Below are positions 43,358-52,737 of a stretch of DNA of 64,000 nt, one piece after another (positions within the stretch are counted from its first letter, which is position 1; every line of letters begins with the position of its first letter). The notes under the pieces are model-generated. The model searched no databases. It had not been told where the DNA came from and was given only the letters and a program-made list of their open reading frames with translations. The stretch covers positions 248,001-312,000 of the forward strand of contig NZ_PVNH01000005.1 of assembly GCF_003001955.1 (NCBI RefSeq), given 5' to 3'. Source of the stretch: Prauserella shujinwangii. Its GTDB lineage: Bacteria; Actinomycetota; Actinomycetes; Mycobacteriales; Pseudonocardiaceae. Made by a program: the position numbers and the translations under genes.

Positions 43358-43915
43358 TCAGGCCGGAAGCACCACCACGCGGCGCTTGGGCTCCTCGCCC
43401 TCGCTCTCACTGGTGGCACCCTGCACGGAGGCCACCGCATCGTGCACGACCTTGCGCTCGAACGGGCTCATCGGCTGCAGCCGTACTGGCTCACCCGACG
43501 ACACCACGGACTCGGCCGTGCTCCGCCCCAGCTCGCTCAGCTCCTCACGACGCGCCGCACGCCATCCCGCGATGTCGAGCATCAGGCGGCTGCGTGTACC
43601 CGTCTCCTGCTGCACGGCCAGCCGGGTCAGCTCCTGCAGCGCCTCCAGGACATTTCCCCTCGGGCCGACGAGCTTCTCGAGGTCGTCGCCGCCGTCGATG
43701 CTCACCACCGCTCGCCCGGCCTCGACGTCCAGGTCGATGTCCCCGTCGTAGTCCAGGATGTCCAGCAGGCGCTCGAGGTAGTCACCCGCGATGTCGCCCT
43801 CCTGCACCAGCAGGTCGTCATCGGCCTCCGGCGCCTCCCGCTCGCTCTCGGACGTGGTGCCGTCCTGAGCCTTCTCGTCCTCGTCGGCGCCGATCACCTC
43901 GACCGTCTCCGCCAT
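43358..43915 (-). CDS. jag: Jag/KhpB family RNA-binding protein
   Basis: A 185-residue protein with a KH domain (residues ~50-105, including DLEKLVGPRGNVLEALQELTRLAVQ) and an R3H domain (MSPFERKVVHDAV near the end). The acidic N-terminus replaces the Jag_N domain found in Firmicutes. In Gram-positive bacteria it partners KhpA in RNA binding and affects cell shape. It lies directly downstream of yidC, the normal arrangement. ATG with GAGAGGAGAAT upstream. Confidence 0.94.
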   Translation of the reverse strand: MAETVEVIGADEDEKAQDGTTSESEREAPEADDDLLVQEGDIAGDYLERLLDILDYDGDIDLDVEAGRAVVSIDGGDDLEKLVGPRGNVLEALQELTRLAVQQETGTRSRLMLDIAGWRAARREELSELGRSTAESVVSSGEPVRLQPMSPFERKVVHDAVASVQGATSESEGEEPKRRVVVLPA

Positions 43916-43944
43916 GTCGATTCTCCTCTCCAGCCCCGATCGCG

Positions 43945-45090
43945 TCAGCGTCGCTTGCGCCCTTGCGCCTTCTTGCCCTGGCTCGCGGGTCGCTGCTGGT
44001 TCCCGCCGTTCTTCGCCCAGGCACCGCCCCTGACGCTGCTACCGCCCTTCGGGGACTTGCCGTTCTTGGTGGACTGGCCGTTGCCGGTGGCAGCCTTGTC
44101 GGCGCTCGTGTCAGCACCCTTGTCGGCGCTCTTGTCGGCGCCCTGCTCGGTGCCACTCTTGCCGCTCTTGCCGCCGCCCTTCTGCCCGGAGGACTTCGGC
44201 TGCTGGGCCGGCTTCTGCCCCGGCTTCGGCTTCTGCCCGACCTGGGGCTTCTGCCCCGGCTTGGGAGCGAGGTTGCTGCGCTTCTCGACGACCTCGGCCT
44301 TCTTGGCCTCTTCTTCCTTGTCGATCTTCGTGTAGACGAGGCGCTGCTGCATGAGCGTCCACGCGTTGTTCGCGAGCCAGTAGAGCAGCAGACCGATCGG
44401 GAAGAAGGCACCGAACACGAGCACACCGGCGGGGAAGATCCAGAGGGTCAGCCGGTTCATGATCGCGGTCTGCTGCGTCGCCGAGGCCGGGTTCTGCCTC
44501 GCGACCGAGTGACGCGCGGTGAAGTGGGTCGCGACGCTCGCGACGACCATCAGCGGCAGGGCCACCGGGACGACGCTCCACTGCCAGCCCGTCTCCGCGA
44601 TGTCCGGGCCGCCCATCATCGACACGTGGTTGATCGCGTCACCGAGGTTGACGCCGAAGATCTTCGCGTCGACGTACGAGCGGACGCCCTCGGCGTCGAA
44701 GAAGTAGTTGCTCTCCTTGCCCGGGTAGAAGTTCCGGAGCACCCAGTTCAGACCGATGAAGACGGGGATCTGCAGGAGCAGCGGCAGGCAGCTGCCGAGG
44801 GGATTGACGCCGTGCTCGCGCTGGAGCTTCTGCATCTCCTGCGCCTGGCGCTGCCGGTCGTTCGCGTACTTCTTCTGGATCTTCTTGATCTCCGGCGCGA
44901 AGTCCTGCATCTTCTTCATCGACCGGACCTGGTTCACGAACGGCTTGAACATGATGCCGCGGACCGTGAAGGTCAGGAAGACGATCGCGAGGATCCAGGA
45001 AATCGCGTTGTCGTCGCCGAAGACGAACCCGAATACCTTGTGCCAGCACCACAGGATGAACGACACAGGGTAGTAGATGAAGTCGAGCAC
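43945..45090 (-). CDS. yidC: Membrane protein insertase YidC (Oxa1 family)
   Basis: A 381-residue membrane insertase that acts with SecYEG and alone. The YidC/Oxa1 core begins YPVSFILWCWHKVFG and includes the basic cytoplasmic loop FKPFVNQVRSMKKMQDFAPEI and the hydrophobic TMs with QIPVFIGLNWVLRNF. There is no large periplasmic domain, as in Gram-positive YidC. The C-terminal ~120 residues are a basic, Gly/Lys/Gln-rich ribosome-associating tail (PKPGQKPQVGQKPKPGQKP). GTG read from 45088-45090 with AGGAG upstream is the start. It is the fourth gene of the rpmH operon. Confidence 0.96.
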   Translation of the reverse strand: MLDFIYYPVSFILWCWHKVFGFVFGDDNAISWILAIVFLTFTVRGIMFKPFVNQVRSMKKMQDFAPEIKKIQKKYANDRQRQAQEMQKLQREHGVNPLGSCLPLLLQIPVFIGLNWVLRNFYPGKESNYFFDAEGVRSYVDAKIFGVNLGDAINHVSMMGGPDIAETGWQWSVVPVALPLMVVASVATHFTARHSVARQNPASATQQTAIMNRLTLWIFPAGVLVFGAFFPIGLLLYWLANNAWTLMQQRLVYTKIDKEEEAKKAEVVEKRSNLAPKPGQKPQVGQKPKPGQKPAQQPKSSGQKGGGKSGKSGTEQGADKSADKGADTSADKAATGNGQSTKNGKSPKGGSSVRGGAWAKNGGNQQRPASQGKKAQGRKRR

Positions 45091-45094
45091 TGAG

Positions 45095-45424
45095 CTACTC
45101 CTCGGTAGACATACCAGGACTGTGGTGCCGGAAGCTGAACTTCTCCGGCACGGGGTCGCGCCCCGGCGGGGTCCACGGACCGCACCGCAGCAGGCGGCGC
45201 ACGGCCAGGTACGAGCCGCGGGCGGCGCCGTGGCGCGTCAGCGCCTCGGCCGCGTACGCGCTGCAGCTCGGATAGAACCGGCACATCGGGGGCAGGTACT
45301 GGGAGATACTGCGATAGAGGCGGATGGGGAGCAGCAGAACCCACGCCACCGGCGTAGGCCGGGTACGGCCCTCCGCCCGTCGGGTCTCGGCGGCCTCGTC
45401 GCCGGCCATTCGCGCTTCACTCAC
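45095..45424 (-). CDS. yidD: Membrane protein insertion efficiency factor YidD
   Basis: A 109-residue amphipathic membrane-associated protein. The signature [31 protein letters not shown] is intact, with three cysteines, and RLLRCGPW follows. A ~25-residue Ala/Arg/Glu N-terminal extension precedes it. The GTG read from 45422-45424 overlaps the rnpA stop; an ATG 5 codons downstream is possible. It lies between rnpA and yidC and helps YidC. Confidence 0.94.
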   Translation of the reverse strand: MSEARMAGDEAAETRRAEGRTRPTPVAWVLLLPIRLYRSISQYLPPMCRFYPSCSAYAAEALTRHGAARGSYLAVRRLLRCGPWTPPGRDPVPEKFSFRHHSPGMSTEE

Positions 45425-45836
45425 ACCGCTGGTCCATCGTCGTGGCCGCGTCCCGGCGATGCCGGGGTCCGGCCGGTTCGCCCGCCCGGTCGGCGGGCAA
45501 CAGGTTCAACCGCCGCAGCGCGGCATCGAGATCCGAGCCGAGCTCAGCACTCGTCGCGGTGGCGGCGGGGGGCAGGGCCCGTACGACCAACGCACTACCC
45601 TCCGGCAAGGTTCCGAGACGGTCCGCGACAAGGTGCCGCAGCCGTCTGGTGACCCGGTGGCGGACGACGGAGTTGCCGACCGCCTTGCTCACCACGAACC
45701 CCGCCCGGGTGCGCTCGCCCGGCCGGGGGCCAGGTAGTGCGTGCAGCACAAGGCGGCGGCGCCCGGCTCGGACGCCGCCGCGCAGGACGGCACGGAACTC
45801 CTCACTCCGCCGCAGGCGAGCGTTGGCCGGAAGCAC
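45417..45836 (-). CDS. rnpA: Ribonuclease P protein component
   Basis: A 139-residue basic protein subunit of RNase P, which matures the 5' ends of tRNAs. The N-terminal [13 protein letters not shown] binds the leader RNA, and the conserved RNR-type motif is [17 protein letters not shown]. The C-terminal region ([19 protein letters not shown]) is an extension beyond the domain. GTG is the start. The gene lies between rpmH and yidD and its stop overlaps the yidD start by 8 bases. Confidence 0.95.
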   Translation of the reverse strand: MLPANARLRRSEEFRAVLRGGVRAGRRRLVLHALPGPRPGERTRAGFVVSKAVGNSVVRHRVTRRLRHLVADRLGTLPEGSALVVRALPPAATATSAELGSDLDAALRRLNLLPADRAGEPAGPRHRRDAATTMDQRCE

Positions 45837-45861
45837 GCAACGCCTCGCAGGTCGGCGGAGC

Positions 45862-46005
45862 TCAGGCGGACAGCCGCTGCCGGCCCTTGCGTCGACGGGC
45901 CGCCAGGATGGCGCGGCCTGCCCTCGTGCGCATCCGCAGCCGGAACCCGTGGGTCCGCGCGCGTCGGCGGTTGTTCGGCTGGAAGGTGCGCTTGCCCTTG
46001 CTCAC
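45862..46005 (-). CDS. rpmH: 50S ribosomal protein L34
   Basis: A 47-residue ribosomal protein, highly basic, beginning [17 protein letters not shown] and ending GRQRLSA. It matches L34 along its whole length. GGAGAAC lies 8 bases before the GTG read from 46003-46005. It is the first gene of the rpmH-rnpA-yidD-yidC-jag-rsmG cluster, divergent from dnaA. Confidence 0.97.
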   Translation of the reverse strand: MSKGKRTFQPNNRRRARTHGFRLRMRTRAGRAILAARRRKGRQRLSA

Positions 46006-46586
46006 GGCTCAGTTCTCCCGGTCTCGATCCCATGCACGACTTGCGCCTGCCTGGGCGTGTCGCGCTCACAACACGTCTGCATCTGGTGTCTCCTACCGAC
46101 CTGGGCGCTCCGCCTCGGCACGCCGGGCGAGTGAACATGGGCACGCGAAACGGGCCCGCTGTCAGCGGCAGACCTTACGAGGGTACGCACCCGCCCCGGT
46201 GACACCGAAACCGGCCCCTTGCGTAGCGCTGCGCGATCAGCCGGGACGCCGCCGTGAGCAGCGCGCCGAGCATCGGATGGCACACGCTCCGCGACCGTGA
46301 AATGCTTGCCCCGAACGATGCCTTGTGACAACTCGCGGGGCTTGTTAGCGTGCCCCTTCTCGGCGTACCGGGTAGAGGGGCTCGGTACCGCCGCTGGAGA
46401 TGTGGGAGGCTCCGGCCGGACGTACCTTTGAACCCGCGGGTGGAGTGCCGTGGGTCCGCCGTACATTAGTGCACAGTTGTGGACAACTATGTGGATACCT
46501 GCTGCGCGGGGCCACGGAACCTGCTATGACGGCTTCCCGGAGCCGCCGGACAGGTGCGGTCGACGAGGGGAGGGGAGCGGAGCAGG
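46006..46586. promoter_or_regulatory. rpmH-dnaA divergent intergenic region with DnaA boxes
   Basis: This 581-bp region holds the promoters of rpmH (minus) and dnaA (plus). TGTGGACAA at 46478-46486 is a perfect actinobacterial DnaA box on the minus strand. TGTGGATAC at 46490-46498 is one base off TGTGGATAA. They are 89-109 bases upstream of the dnaA GTG, a position suited to autorepression of dnaA. I see no extra gene and no long inverted repeat. Confidence 0.75.
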
Positions 46587-48272
46587 GTGTCTGAGCACCA
46601 GCTGAACCTGACAGTGGTCTGGGAGCAGGTCGTTCGAGAGCTCGCCGACGGAACCCTCTCCCCGCAGCAGCGCGCCTGGATGCGCGTCACGAGGCCGATC
46701 GGGCTGCTGGACGGCACCGCACTGCTCGCCGCGCCGAGCGACTTCGCGAAGGAGGCGATCGAGCGCGCGCTGCGCGAGCCGATAACAGAGGCTCTCTCCC
46801 GCAGGCTCGGCCGCGACGTCTCGCTCGCGGTCAAGGTGGACACCGCGGACAGCGCCCCCGCCCCCACACCACCCACCCGGTACCAGAGCTCACCCGGGCG
46901 TGCCGAGGGCGGCAACGGAGCGCGCACGGACGCGCCGCCCCTGCCGTCGGCCGAGGACACCATCGTCATTCCCGCCATCCGGCAGCCGAGAGCGGACTCC
47001 GCCGAGCTGCCGCCGCCCCAGCACGCGCAGCACCCGCCGCCCGCACAGCGTCCGCACCACGCGCAGCACCCCCAGCACCAGGCTCCGCCGAAGCCGCTCG
47101 AGCAGTCCGACGACGGGGAGGAGGAGGTCGACGAGGAGGGTGACGCCCTCGCGGCGGTCCACGAGATCTGGCCCACCTTCTCCGGCCAGCCGATCGCGGG
47201 CCAGCCGTACACCGCGCCGGCCCAGCCGCAGACCTCCAAGACGCGGCTGAACGAGAAGTACACGTTCGACACGTTCGTCATCGGCGCGTCCAACCGGTTC
47301 GCCCACGCGGCCGCCGTCGCGGTGGCCGAGGCACCGTCGCGCGCGTACAACCCGTTGTTCATCTGGGGTGAGTCCGGGCTGGGCAAGACCCACCTGCTGC
47401 ACGCCGTCGGTCACTACGCCCAGCGGCTGTTCCCCGGCATGCGCGTGCGGTACGTGTCGACCGAGGAGTTCACCAACGACTTCATCAACTCGCTGCGCGA
47501 CGACCGCAAGGTCGCGTTCCAGCGGCGGTACCGGGACATCGACATCCTGCTCGTCGACGACATCCAGTTCCTCGAAGGCAAGGAAGGAACCCAGGAGGAG
47601 TTCTTCCACACCTTCAACACGCTGCACAACGCCAACAAGCAGATCGTCGTGTCGTCCGACCGGCCACCGAAGCGGCTGGAGACGCTGGAGGACCGGCTGC
47701 GCACACGGTTCGAGTGGGGTCTGATCACCGACATCCAGCCGCCGGAGCTGGAGACCCGCATCGCGATCCTGCGGAAGAAGGCGGCCCAGGACCGGCTCGC
47801 CGTGCCCGGCGACGTACTGGAGTTCATCGCCGCGCGCATCGAGGCCAACATCCGGGAGCTGGAAGGCGCGCTGATCCGCGTCACCGCGTTCGCGTCGCTG
47901 AACCAGCAGCCGGTGGACGTCGGACTCGCCGAGATCGTGTTGCGGGACCTCATTCCCGACTCGCAGGCACCGGAGATCAGCGCCTCCACGATCATGGGCG
48001 TCACGGCGGAGTTCTTCGACGTCACGATGGACGATCTGTGCGGGCCGGGGAAGACGAAGGCGCTCGCCACCGCCCGGCAGATCGCGATGTACCTCTGCCG
48101 CGAGCTCACGGACATGTCGCTGCCGAGGATCGGGCAGACGTTCGGCGGCCGCGACCACACCACGGTGATGCACGCGGACAAGAAGATCCGCAAGGAGATG
48201 GCCGAGCGGCGCCGTATCTACGACCAGGTGCAGGAACTGACGTCGCGGATCAAGCAGCGCGCACGGCAGTAG
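46587..48272 (+). CDS. dnaA: Chromosomal replication initiator DnaA
   Basis: A 561-residue AAA+ initiator that binds DnaA boxes and melts oriC. Domain I begins [19 protein letters not shown]. Domain II (~95-205) is a long Pro/His/Gln- and Glu-rich linker. Domain III has Walker [10 protein letters not shown] near 262-270, Walker [14 protein letters not shown] and sensor regions. Domain IV has the signature [16 protein letters not shown] chose the GTG at 46587 with GGAGCAGG upstream. The last 23 bases overlap the 3' end of the LysR gene on the other strand. The expected next gene, dnaN, is 2.4 kb away, because a LysR-EamA pair intervenes. Confidence 0.98.
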   Translation: MSEHQLNLTVVWEQVVRELADGTLSPQQRAWMRVTRPIGLLDGTALLAAPSDFAKEAIERALREPITEALSRRLGRDVSLAVKVDTADSAPAPTPPTRYQSSPGRAEGGNGARTDAPPLPSAEDTIVIPAIRQPRADSAELPPPQHAQHPPPAQRPHHAQHPQHQAPPKPLEQSDDGEEEVDEEGDALAAVHEIWPTFSGQPIAGQPYTAPAQPQTSKTRLNEKYTFDTFVIGASNRFAHAAAVAVAEAPSRAYNPLFIWGESGLGKTHLLHAVGHYAQRLFPGMRVRYVSTEEFTNDFINSLRDDRKVAFQRRYRDIDILLVDDIQFLEGKEGTQEEFFHTFNTLHNANKQIVVSSDRPPKRLETLEDRLRTRFEWGLITDIQPPELETRIAILRKKAAQDRLAVPGDVLEFIAARIEANIRELEGALIRVTAFASLNQQPVDVGLAEIVLRDLIPDSQAPEISASTIMGVTAEFFDVTMDDLCGPGKTKALATARQIAMYLCRELTDMSLPRIGQTFGGRDHTTVMHADKKIRKEMAERRRIYDQVQELTSRIKQRARQ

Positions 48273-49167
48273 CGGCCGCGTCCCGCAGCGCGGCCAGTCC
48301 CGCGGCGATCGCGGGAGCGGTGGCGCTTCCCGTGCGCACGCACGTGACGAACCGTCGCGACGGCCGTGGCTGCCCGTGCAACGGCACCCGAACGACCGCG
48401 TGCCGTTCCGGGAGCGGCACGAGTCTCGGCAGCAGGCACACCCCCGCTCCCTCCGCCACGAGCGCGGAGACGGCGAACCATTCCTTGACGTGGTGGGAGA
48501 TTCGTGGCGTGAATCCCGCCGCCGCGCACGCGGTGAGCAGCAGCGGGTAGGTGTCGTTGTGCGGTGGTTTCACGATCCACCACTCACCCGCGGCGTCGGC
48601 AAGCCGGACCTCGGCGGCGCCGGCGAGCGGATGCCCTTCGGGGACAAGGAGATCCTGCGGATCGTCGAGCAGCGGGGCCCGATCGAACCGAGGGTCCCCC
48701 TCCGGAGGGGCCTCGGAAGTCGGGAGCACGACGGCGATGTCGCAGTCCTCGGACTGCAGCAGCCCGTAGCAGTCGCCGCTCTCCTCCTCCCTGATGTGCG
48801 CGTCCAGCCGCGGGTACGTCCGCCGCAACCGGGTCACGGCGGGGGCGATCAGGGCGGCGATCGCCGACGAGACCCCGCATATCCCGAGCCTGCCCGCGGG
48901 GGAGCCGCCGTGCTCGGCCAGCTCCGCCCGTGCGCGTTCCCATTGCTCGTACAGGTTTTCGGTGTGTTCCAGCAGGGCGAGTGCGGCCGGCGTGAGGCGG
49001 ACCCGCCTGCCGTCCCGGCGCAGGAGCTCGACTCCGAGGTCCCGGCTCAGTGTCTTCAGCTGCTGGGAGACCGCGGACGGGGTCAGGTGCAGCACCTCGG
49101 CCGTCGCCGTGATCGTTTCCCGCTCGGCGAGCACCCGAAGCACCTGGAGCCTGCGTAGGTCGATCAT
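48250..49167 (-). CDS. LysR-family transcriptional regulator
   Basis: A 305-residue regulator. The winged helix-turn-helix spans residues ~1-60 ([37 protein letters not shown]). The substrate-binding domain starts near residue 90 ([18 protein letters not shown]) and contains [12 protein letters not shown]. It is divergent from the EamA gene with only 32 bases between starts, the usual arrangement for a LysR regulator and its target. The 3' end overlaps dnaA by 23 bases. The ATG read from 49165-49167 is followed by the HTH at the usual place. It is an insertion within the dnaA-dnaN interval. Confidence 0.92.
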   Translation of the reverse strand: MIDLRRLQVLRVLAERETITATAEVLHLTPSAVSQQLKTLSRDLGVELLRRDGRRVRLTPAALALLEHTENLYEQWERARAELAEHGGSPAGRLGICGVSSAIAALIAPAVTRLRRTYPRLDAHIREEESGDCYGLLQSEDCDIAVVLPTSEAPPEGDPRFDRAPLLDDPQDLLVPEGHPLAGAAEVRLADAAGEWWIVKPPHNDTYPLLLTACAAAGFTPRISHHVKEWFAVSALVAEGAGVCLLPRLVPLPERHAVVRVPLHGQPRPSRRFVTCVRTGSATAPAIAAGLAALRDAAATAVRAA

Positions 49168-49199
49168 TAAGCCGAGCCTAAAGGGATCCGTGCGAAAAC

Positions 49200-50078
49200 G
49201 TGAGCTGGAACGCGAAGGTTTGTCTACCGAGACTCGAAAACGTGGCTCCCTGGGCACTCGTACTCGGCAGCGTCGTCAGCGTTCAGGTCGGACAGGCCGC
49301 CGGAAAGCAGCTCGCCGGACAGGCGGGCGCGTTCGGTGTCGCCGCGCTCCGGCTGGCCCTGGCCGCGATCGTGCTCACCGCCGTGCACCGGCCCCGGCTG
49401 CCCCGCCACCGGGCCGAGTGGCTGACGGTTGCCGGGCTGGGCGGTGCGATCGCGGGCATGAACCTGATCTATCCCGCACTGAGCCGGCTTCCGCTGGGAG
49501 TCGCGGCGACGTTGCAGTTGCTCGGTCCCGTCACGCTGTCTCTGCTCTCCGCACGCCGGATCCTCGACGTCGTGCCCGCCCTGCTCGCCGGAGTCGGGAT
49601 CTGGTCCTTCCACGGCACCGCGGGAGCGGAGCCGCTCGGCACCGTGCTCGCACTGACGTCCGGTGCGGCGATGGCGATGTACCTCGTGCTGAGCAGGCGC
49701 GCGGGCAGCACCGATACCACCCCCGCGCCGCTCGCCCTCGCGGTCGCCGTCGCGGCCTCTGTCCACATGCCACTGGGGATCGCCACCGCGGGCACCGCGT
49801 TGTTACGTCCTGAAGTGCTCGCCCTCGCGGCGTTCGTCGCGGTGCTTTCCGCGATCGTTCCGTACTCATTGGACTTTGCCGCGCTGCGCCGGCTTCCCCC
49901 ACGTGTCGTCGGCGTGCTGGAAAGTCTCGAACCGGCCGTCGCCGGGCTCGCGGGAGCGGCTCTGCTCGCCGAGTTCCTCCCGCCGCGGCAGTGGTTCGCG
50001 ATCGGCTGTGTCTGTGCCGCGAGCGCGATCGCGGTCCGTTCAGGGGGCCAGGGAGGCCCGGAACCAGGCCGCCACTGA
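49200..50078 (+). CDS. EamA-family (DMT superfamily) exporter, RhtA-like
   Basis: A 292-residue membrane protein with about 10 helices. It has the duplicated EamA layout: [23 protein letters not shown] begins the first half and [24 protein letters not shown] the second, and the C-terminal half has [25 protein letters not shown]. RhtA-like members export amino acids such as threonine and homoserine. Either the GTG at 49200 or one at 49242 could be the start. It is probably controlled by the divergent LysR gene. It separates dnaA from the origin region, so its transcription runs into oriC. Confidence 0.88.
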   Translation: MSWNAKVCLPRLENVAPWALVLGSVVSVQVGQAAGKQLAGQAGAFGVAALRLALAAIVLTAVHRPRLPRHRAEWLTVAGLGGAIAGMNLIYPALSRLPLGVAATLQLLGPVTLSLLSARRILDVVPALLAGVGIWSFHGTAGAEPLGTVLALTSGAAMAMYLVLSRRAGSTDTTPAPLALAVAVAASVHMPLGIATAGTALLRPEVLALAAFVAVLSAIVPYSLDFAALRRLPPRVVGVLESLEPAVAGLAGAALLAEFLPPRQWFAIGCVCAASAIAVRSGGQGGPEPGRH

Positions 50079-50179
50079 GGTGTCCCCATCACTCACCCGG
50101 GGCGATCCGGATCACTTTTTCGGCGGGTTTCGGCGGTGCAGAACCTGGGCACAGATCAGCCCACAACTGGGGACAGCGG

Positions 50180-50208
50180 TGTGGACAGCTGTGGACGTTT
50201 GTGGATGG
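50180..50208 (-). repeat. Three tandem DnaA boxes with 10-bp spacing
   Basis: TGTGGACAG, TGTGGACGT and TGTGGATGG start at 50180, 50190 and 50200. Equal 10-bp steps place them on one face of the helix, suited to DnaA filament growth toward the AT-rich tract. Confidence 0.8.
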
Positions 50209-50332
50209 GTTGCGGACGGCTCGAAACGGTCCACCGACGGCGTCAGCTGTCCACCGGAACACCACCACGGCTGTCCACACCGCGCCGCGCCGTCGGACCA
50301 GCATCGACGACGGCTGTCCACACAACCCACAG

Positions 50333-50395
50333 CCCTTACTACTGTTCCTGAACTACTTCTTCTTCTTAGGAGAACAAGAGAAAAACAACCGGGCC
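50333..50395. other. AT-rich tract, candidate DNA-unwinding element
   Basis: This stretch, with CTACTTCTTCTTCTTAGGAG and AGAGAAAAACAAC, is by far the most AT-rich part of the origin region. It lies between DnaA boxes on both sides, the position of an unwinding element. Confidence 0.6.
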
Positions 50396-50658
50396 GCGAA
50401 GTTGGGGACACCTGGCCGCCTGTGGTCGATATATCGACAAATCAGGGTCCGGGCCGAGGTGACGGCGTGGCCGGTCACGCTCTAACGTGGGTGTCCACAC
50501 CCGGTTCGTGCGGCCGAGGTGCGCATCCTCCGGAAGCGCCCCGAGGTCGGGCGGGCCCACACAGCCACGACTCCGATCGCCCCTGGTCACGGCCATGGGC
50601 CGGGGTGGTTTGTCGATCTTTCGAGCCGAATCGGCTCGGCTGTCGAAAGGATGGGCGC

Positions 50659-51792
50659 ATGAAAATCCGCGTCGAGCGCGACGGGCTTGCGGACGCCGTC
50701 GCCTGGGTGGCTCGCAGCCTGCCGTCCCGACCGCCGGTCCCGGTGCTCGGCGGCGTCCTGCTCGACGCCGGCGGCGACGGGGGGTCCGATGCGCTGACCG
50801 TGTCCGGGTTCGACTACGAGGTCTCCGCGACCGTCGGCGTCCCCGCCACGATCGCCGACGGCGGCCGCACGCTCGTGTCCGGCAGGCTGCTCGCCGACAT
50901 CACCAAGGCGCTGCCCGCACAGCCGGTGGAGATCGCCGTCGACGGCGCCCGCGCGTCCATCACGTGCGGAAACGCCCGGTTCAGCCTGCCGACCATGCCG
51001 GTCGAGGACTACCCGCAGCTCCCCGCCCAGCCGGAGCTCGCCGGTGAGGTGGCAGGCGACGCGTTCGCCCAGGCGGTTTCGCAGGTGGCGGTGGCCGCGG
51101 GCAAGGACGACACGCTGCCGATGCTCACCGGCATGCGACTCGAGATCACGGGCAGCACCCTGACCCTCGTCGCGACCGACCGGTTCCGTCTCGCCATGCG
51201 CGAGTTCAGCTGGCAGCCCGCCGAGGGGCTGACCGACGCCGCCGTGCTGGTGCCCGCACGGACGCTCGCCGACGCGGCCAAGTCGCTCGGCTCCGCGGGC
51301 ACGACCGTGCAGGTCGGGCTGGCAGGCGGGGACGGCCTGCTCGGGCTCGCCGGGGCGGGCAAGTACACGACCACCCGGCTGCTGGACGCCGAGTTCCCGC
51401 CGTACCGCCAGTTGCTGCCCGCCCAGCACACCTCCCGTGCGGTGCTCGACGTGTCCGCGCTGGCCGACGCGATCAAGCGCGTGTCGCTGGTCGCCGAGCG
51501 GGGTACCCAGGTACGGCTCGAGTTCACCGAAGGCTCGCTGCGGCTCTCCGCCGGCGGCGACGACGAGGGCAGCGCCGAAGAGGAGCTGCCGGTGGACTAC
51601 GAGGGTGAGCCGGTGACCATCGCCTTCAACCCGGGATACCTCGTCGACGGTCTCGGCGCGCTGCACGCCGACCGCGCCGAGCTGACGTTCACCACGCCCA
51701 ACCGGCCCGCGCTGATCAAGCCCGCGGACGAGAACGGCGAGGTTGTGCCCGGCTATCTCTACCTGCTCATGCCGGTCCGGTTGCCCGGCTGA
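50659..51792 (+). CDS. dnaN: DNA polymerase III beta subunit (sliding clamp)
   Basis: A 377-residue ring-forming processivity clamp. It has the three-domain clamp pattern: [20 protein letters not shown], then [18 protein letters not shown] and [15 protein letters not shown], and the C-terminal [14 protein letters not shown] that forms the protein-binding pocket. AAAGGA lies 7 bases before the ATG at 50659. It follows oriC directly and gnd starts 41 bases later. Confidence 0.98.
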   Translation: MKIRVERDGLADAVAWVARSLPSRPPVPVLGGVLLDAGGDGGSDALTVSGFDYEVSATVGVPATIADGGRTLVSGRLLADITKALPAQPVEIAVDGARASITCGNARFSLPTMPVEDYPQLPAQPELAGEVAGDAFAQAVSQVAVAAGKDDTLPMLTGMRLEITGSTLTLVATDRFRLAMREFSWQPAEGLTDAAVLVPARTLADAAKSLGSAGTTVQVGLAGGDGLLGLAGAGKYTTTRLLDAEFPPYRQLLPAQHTSRAVLDVSALADAIKRVSLVAERGTQVRLEFTEGSLRLSAGGDDEGSAEEELPVDYEGEPVTIAFNPGYLVDGLGALHADRAELTFTTPNRPALIKPADENGEVVPGYLYLLMPVRLPG

Positions 51793-51833
51793 CCGGACCG
51801 GCGCGGCGACACAAGCACTGGAGGGGACTTTCC

Positions 51834-52724
51834 ATGGTTCAGCTCGGACTCGTCGGCCTCGGCCGGATGGGGTTCAACATGCGGGAGCGGCTGCGCGCGG
51901 CCGGGCACGAGGTGGTCGGATACGACCAGAACCCCGAGGTGAGCGACGTCGGGTCGGTTCGGGAGCTGGTGTCCGCGCTCGCCGCCCCGCGGATGATCTG
52001 GGTGATGGTGCCCGCGGGCGAGCCGACCAGGCAGACCATCGCCGAGCTCGCGGACCTGCTCACCGACGGTGACCTGGTCATCGACGGCGGTAACTCGAAG
52101 TTCACCGACGACAAGCGGCACGCGGAACTGCTGGCCGCCAAGGGCATCGGGTTCCTCGACGCCGGGGTCTCCGGCGGGGTGTGGGGCAAGGAGAACGGCT
52201 ACGGGCTGATGGTCGGCGGCGCTCAGACCGACGTCGAGCGCGCGATGCCGATCTTCGACGCGCTGCGCCCCGAGGGTCCGCGCGCGGAGGGCTTCGCCCA
52301 CGCGGGCTCGGTGGGCGCCGGTCACTACGCGAAGATGGTGCACAACGGCATCGAGTACGGCCTGATGCAGGCCTACGCCGAGGGCTTCGAGCTGCTGGAG
52401 GCGGCCAAGGTCGTCGAGGACGTGCCCGCCGTGATCAAGGCGTGGCAGCGGGGCACGGTCGTCCGTTCCTGGCTGCTCGAACTGCTGGTGCGTGCCCTGG
52501 ACGAGGACCCTGAGCTGGACGACCTGGAGGGGTACGTCGAGGACTCCGGCGAGGGCAGGTGGACCCTGGAGGAGGCCATCAACAACGCGGTGCCCGCACC
52601 CGTGATCTCGGCGGCCCTGTTCGCGCGGTTCGCCTCGCGTCAGCAGGACTCGGCCGCCATGCGCGCGGTGGCGGCGCTGCGCAACCAGTTCGGCGGGCAC
52701 GCCGTCAAGAAGGTAGCCGAGTAA
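51834..52724 (+). CDS. gnd: 6-phosphogluconate dehydrogenase, short (NAD-type) form
   Basis: A 296-residue enzyme that oxidatively decarboxylates 6-phosphogluconate to ribulose 5-phosphate. The Rossmann fold starts [17 protein letters not shown]. The family motif is [12 protein letters not shown], then [23 protein letters not shown] and the active-site Lys in [16 protein letters not shown]. It is the short form lacking the ~170-residue C-terminal domain of E. coli Gnd. It lies between dnaN and recF, as in many actinobacteria. GGAGG precedes the ATG. Confidence 0.95.
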   Translation: MVQLGLVGLGRMGFNMRERLRAAGHEVVGYDQNPEVSDVGSVRELVSALAAPRMIWVMVPAGEPTRQTIAELADLLTDGDLVIDGGNSKFTDDKRHAELLAAKGIGFLDAGVSGGVWGKENGYGLMVGGAQTDVERAMPIFDALRPEGPRAEGFAHAGSVGAGHYAKMVHNGIEYGLMQAYAEGFELLEAAKVVEDVPAVIKAWQRGTVVRSWLLELLVRALDEDPELDDLEGYVEDSGEGRWTLEEAINNAVPAPVISAALFARFASRQQDSAAMRAVAALRNQFGGHAVKKVAE

Positions 52725-52737
52725 CCACGGGGGCCGC

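Larger units (their letters stand above)
50079..50658. other. Putative oriC (DnaA-box-rich region before dnaN)
   Basis: This 580-bp gene-free stretch contains many DnaA-box-like sequences. TGTGGACAG (50180), TGTGGACGT (50190) and TGTGGATGG (50200) lie in tandem with 10-bp spacing. CTGTCCACC (50247), CTGTCCACA (50271), CTGTCCACA (50314) and GTGTCCACA (50491) lie on the other strand. An AT-rich tract (50333-50395) could be the unwinding element. A 14-bp palindrome GTCGATATATCGAC is at 50425-50438. No tRNA or protein gene is seen. Confidence 0.85.

Noticed and set aside
46006-46586. oriC between rpmH and dnaA
   Set aside because: Only two box-like sequences are here; the gap before dnaN has many more boxes and an AT-rich tract.
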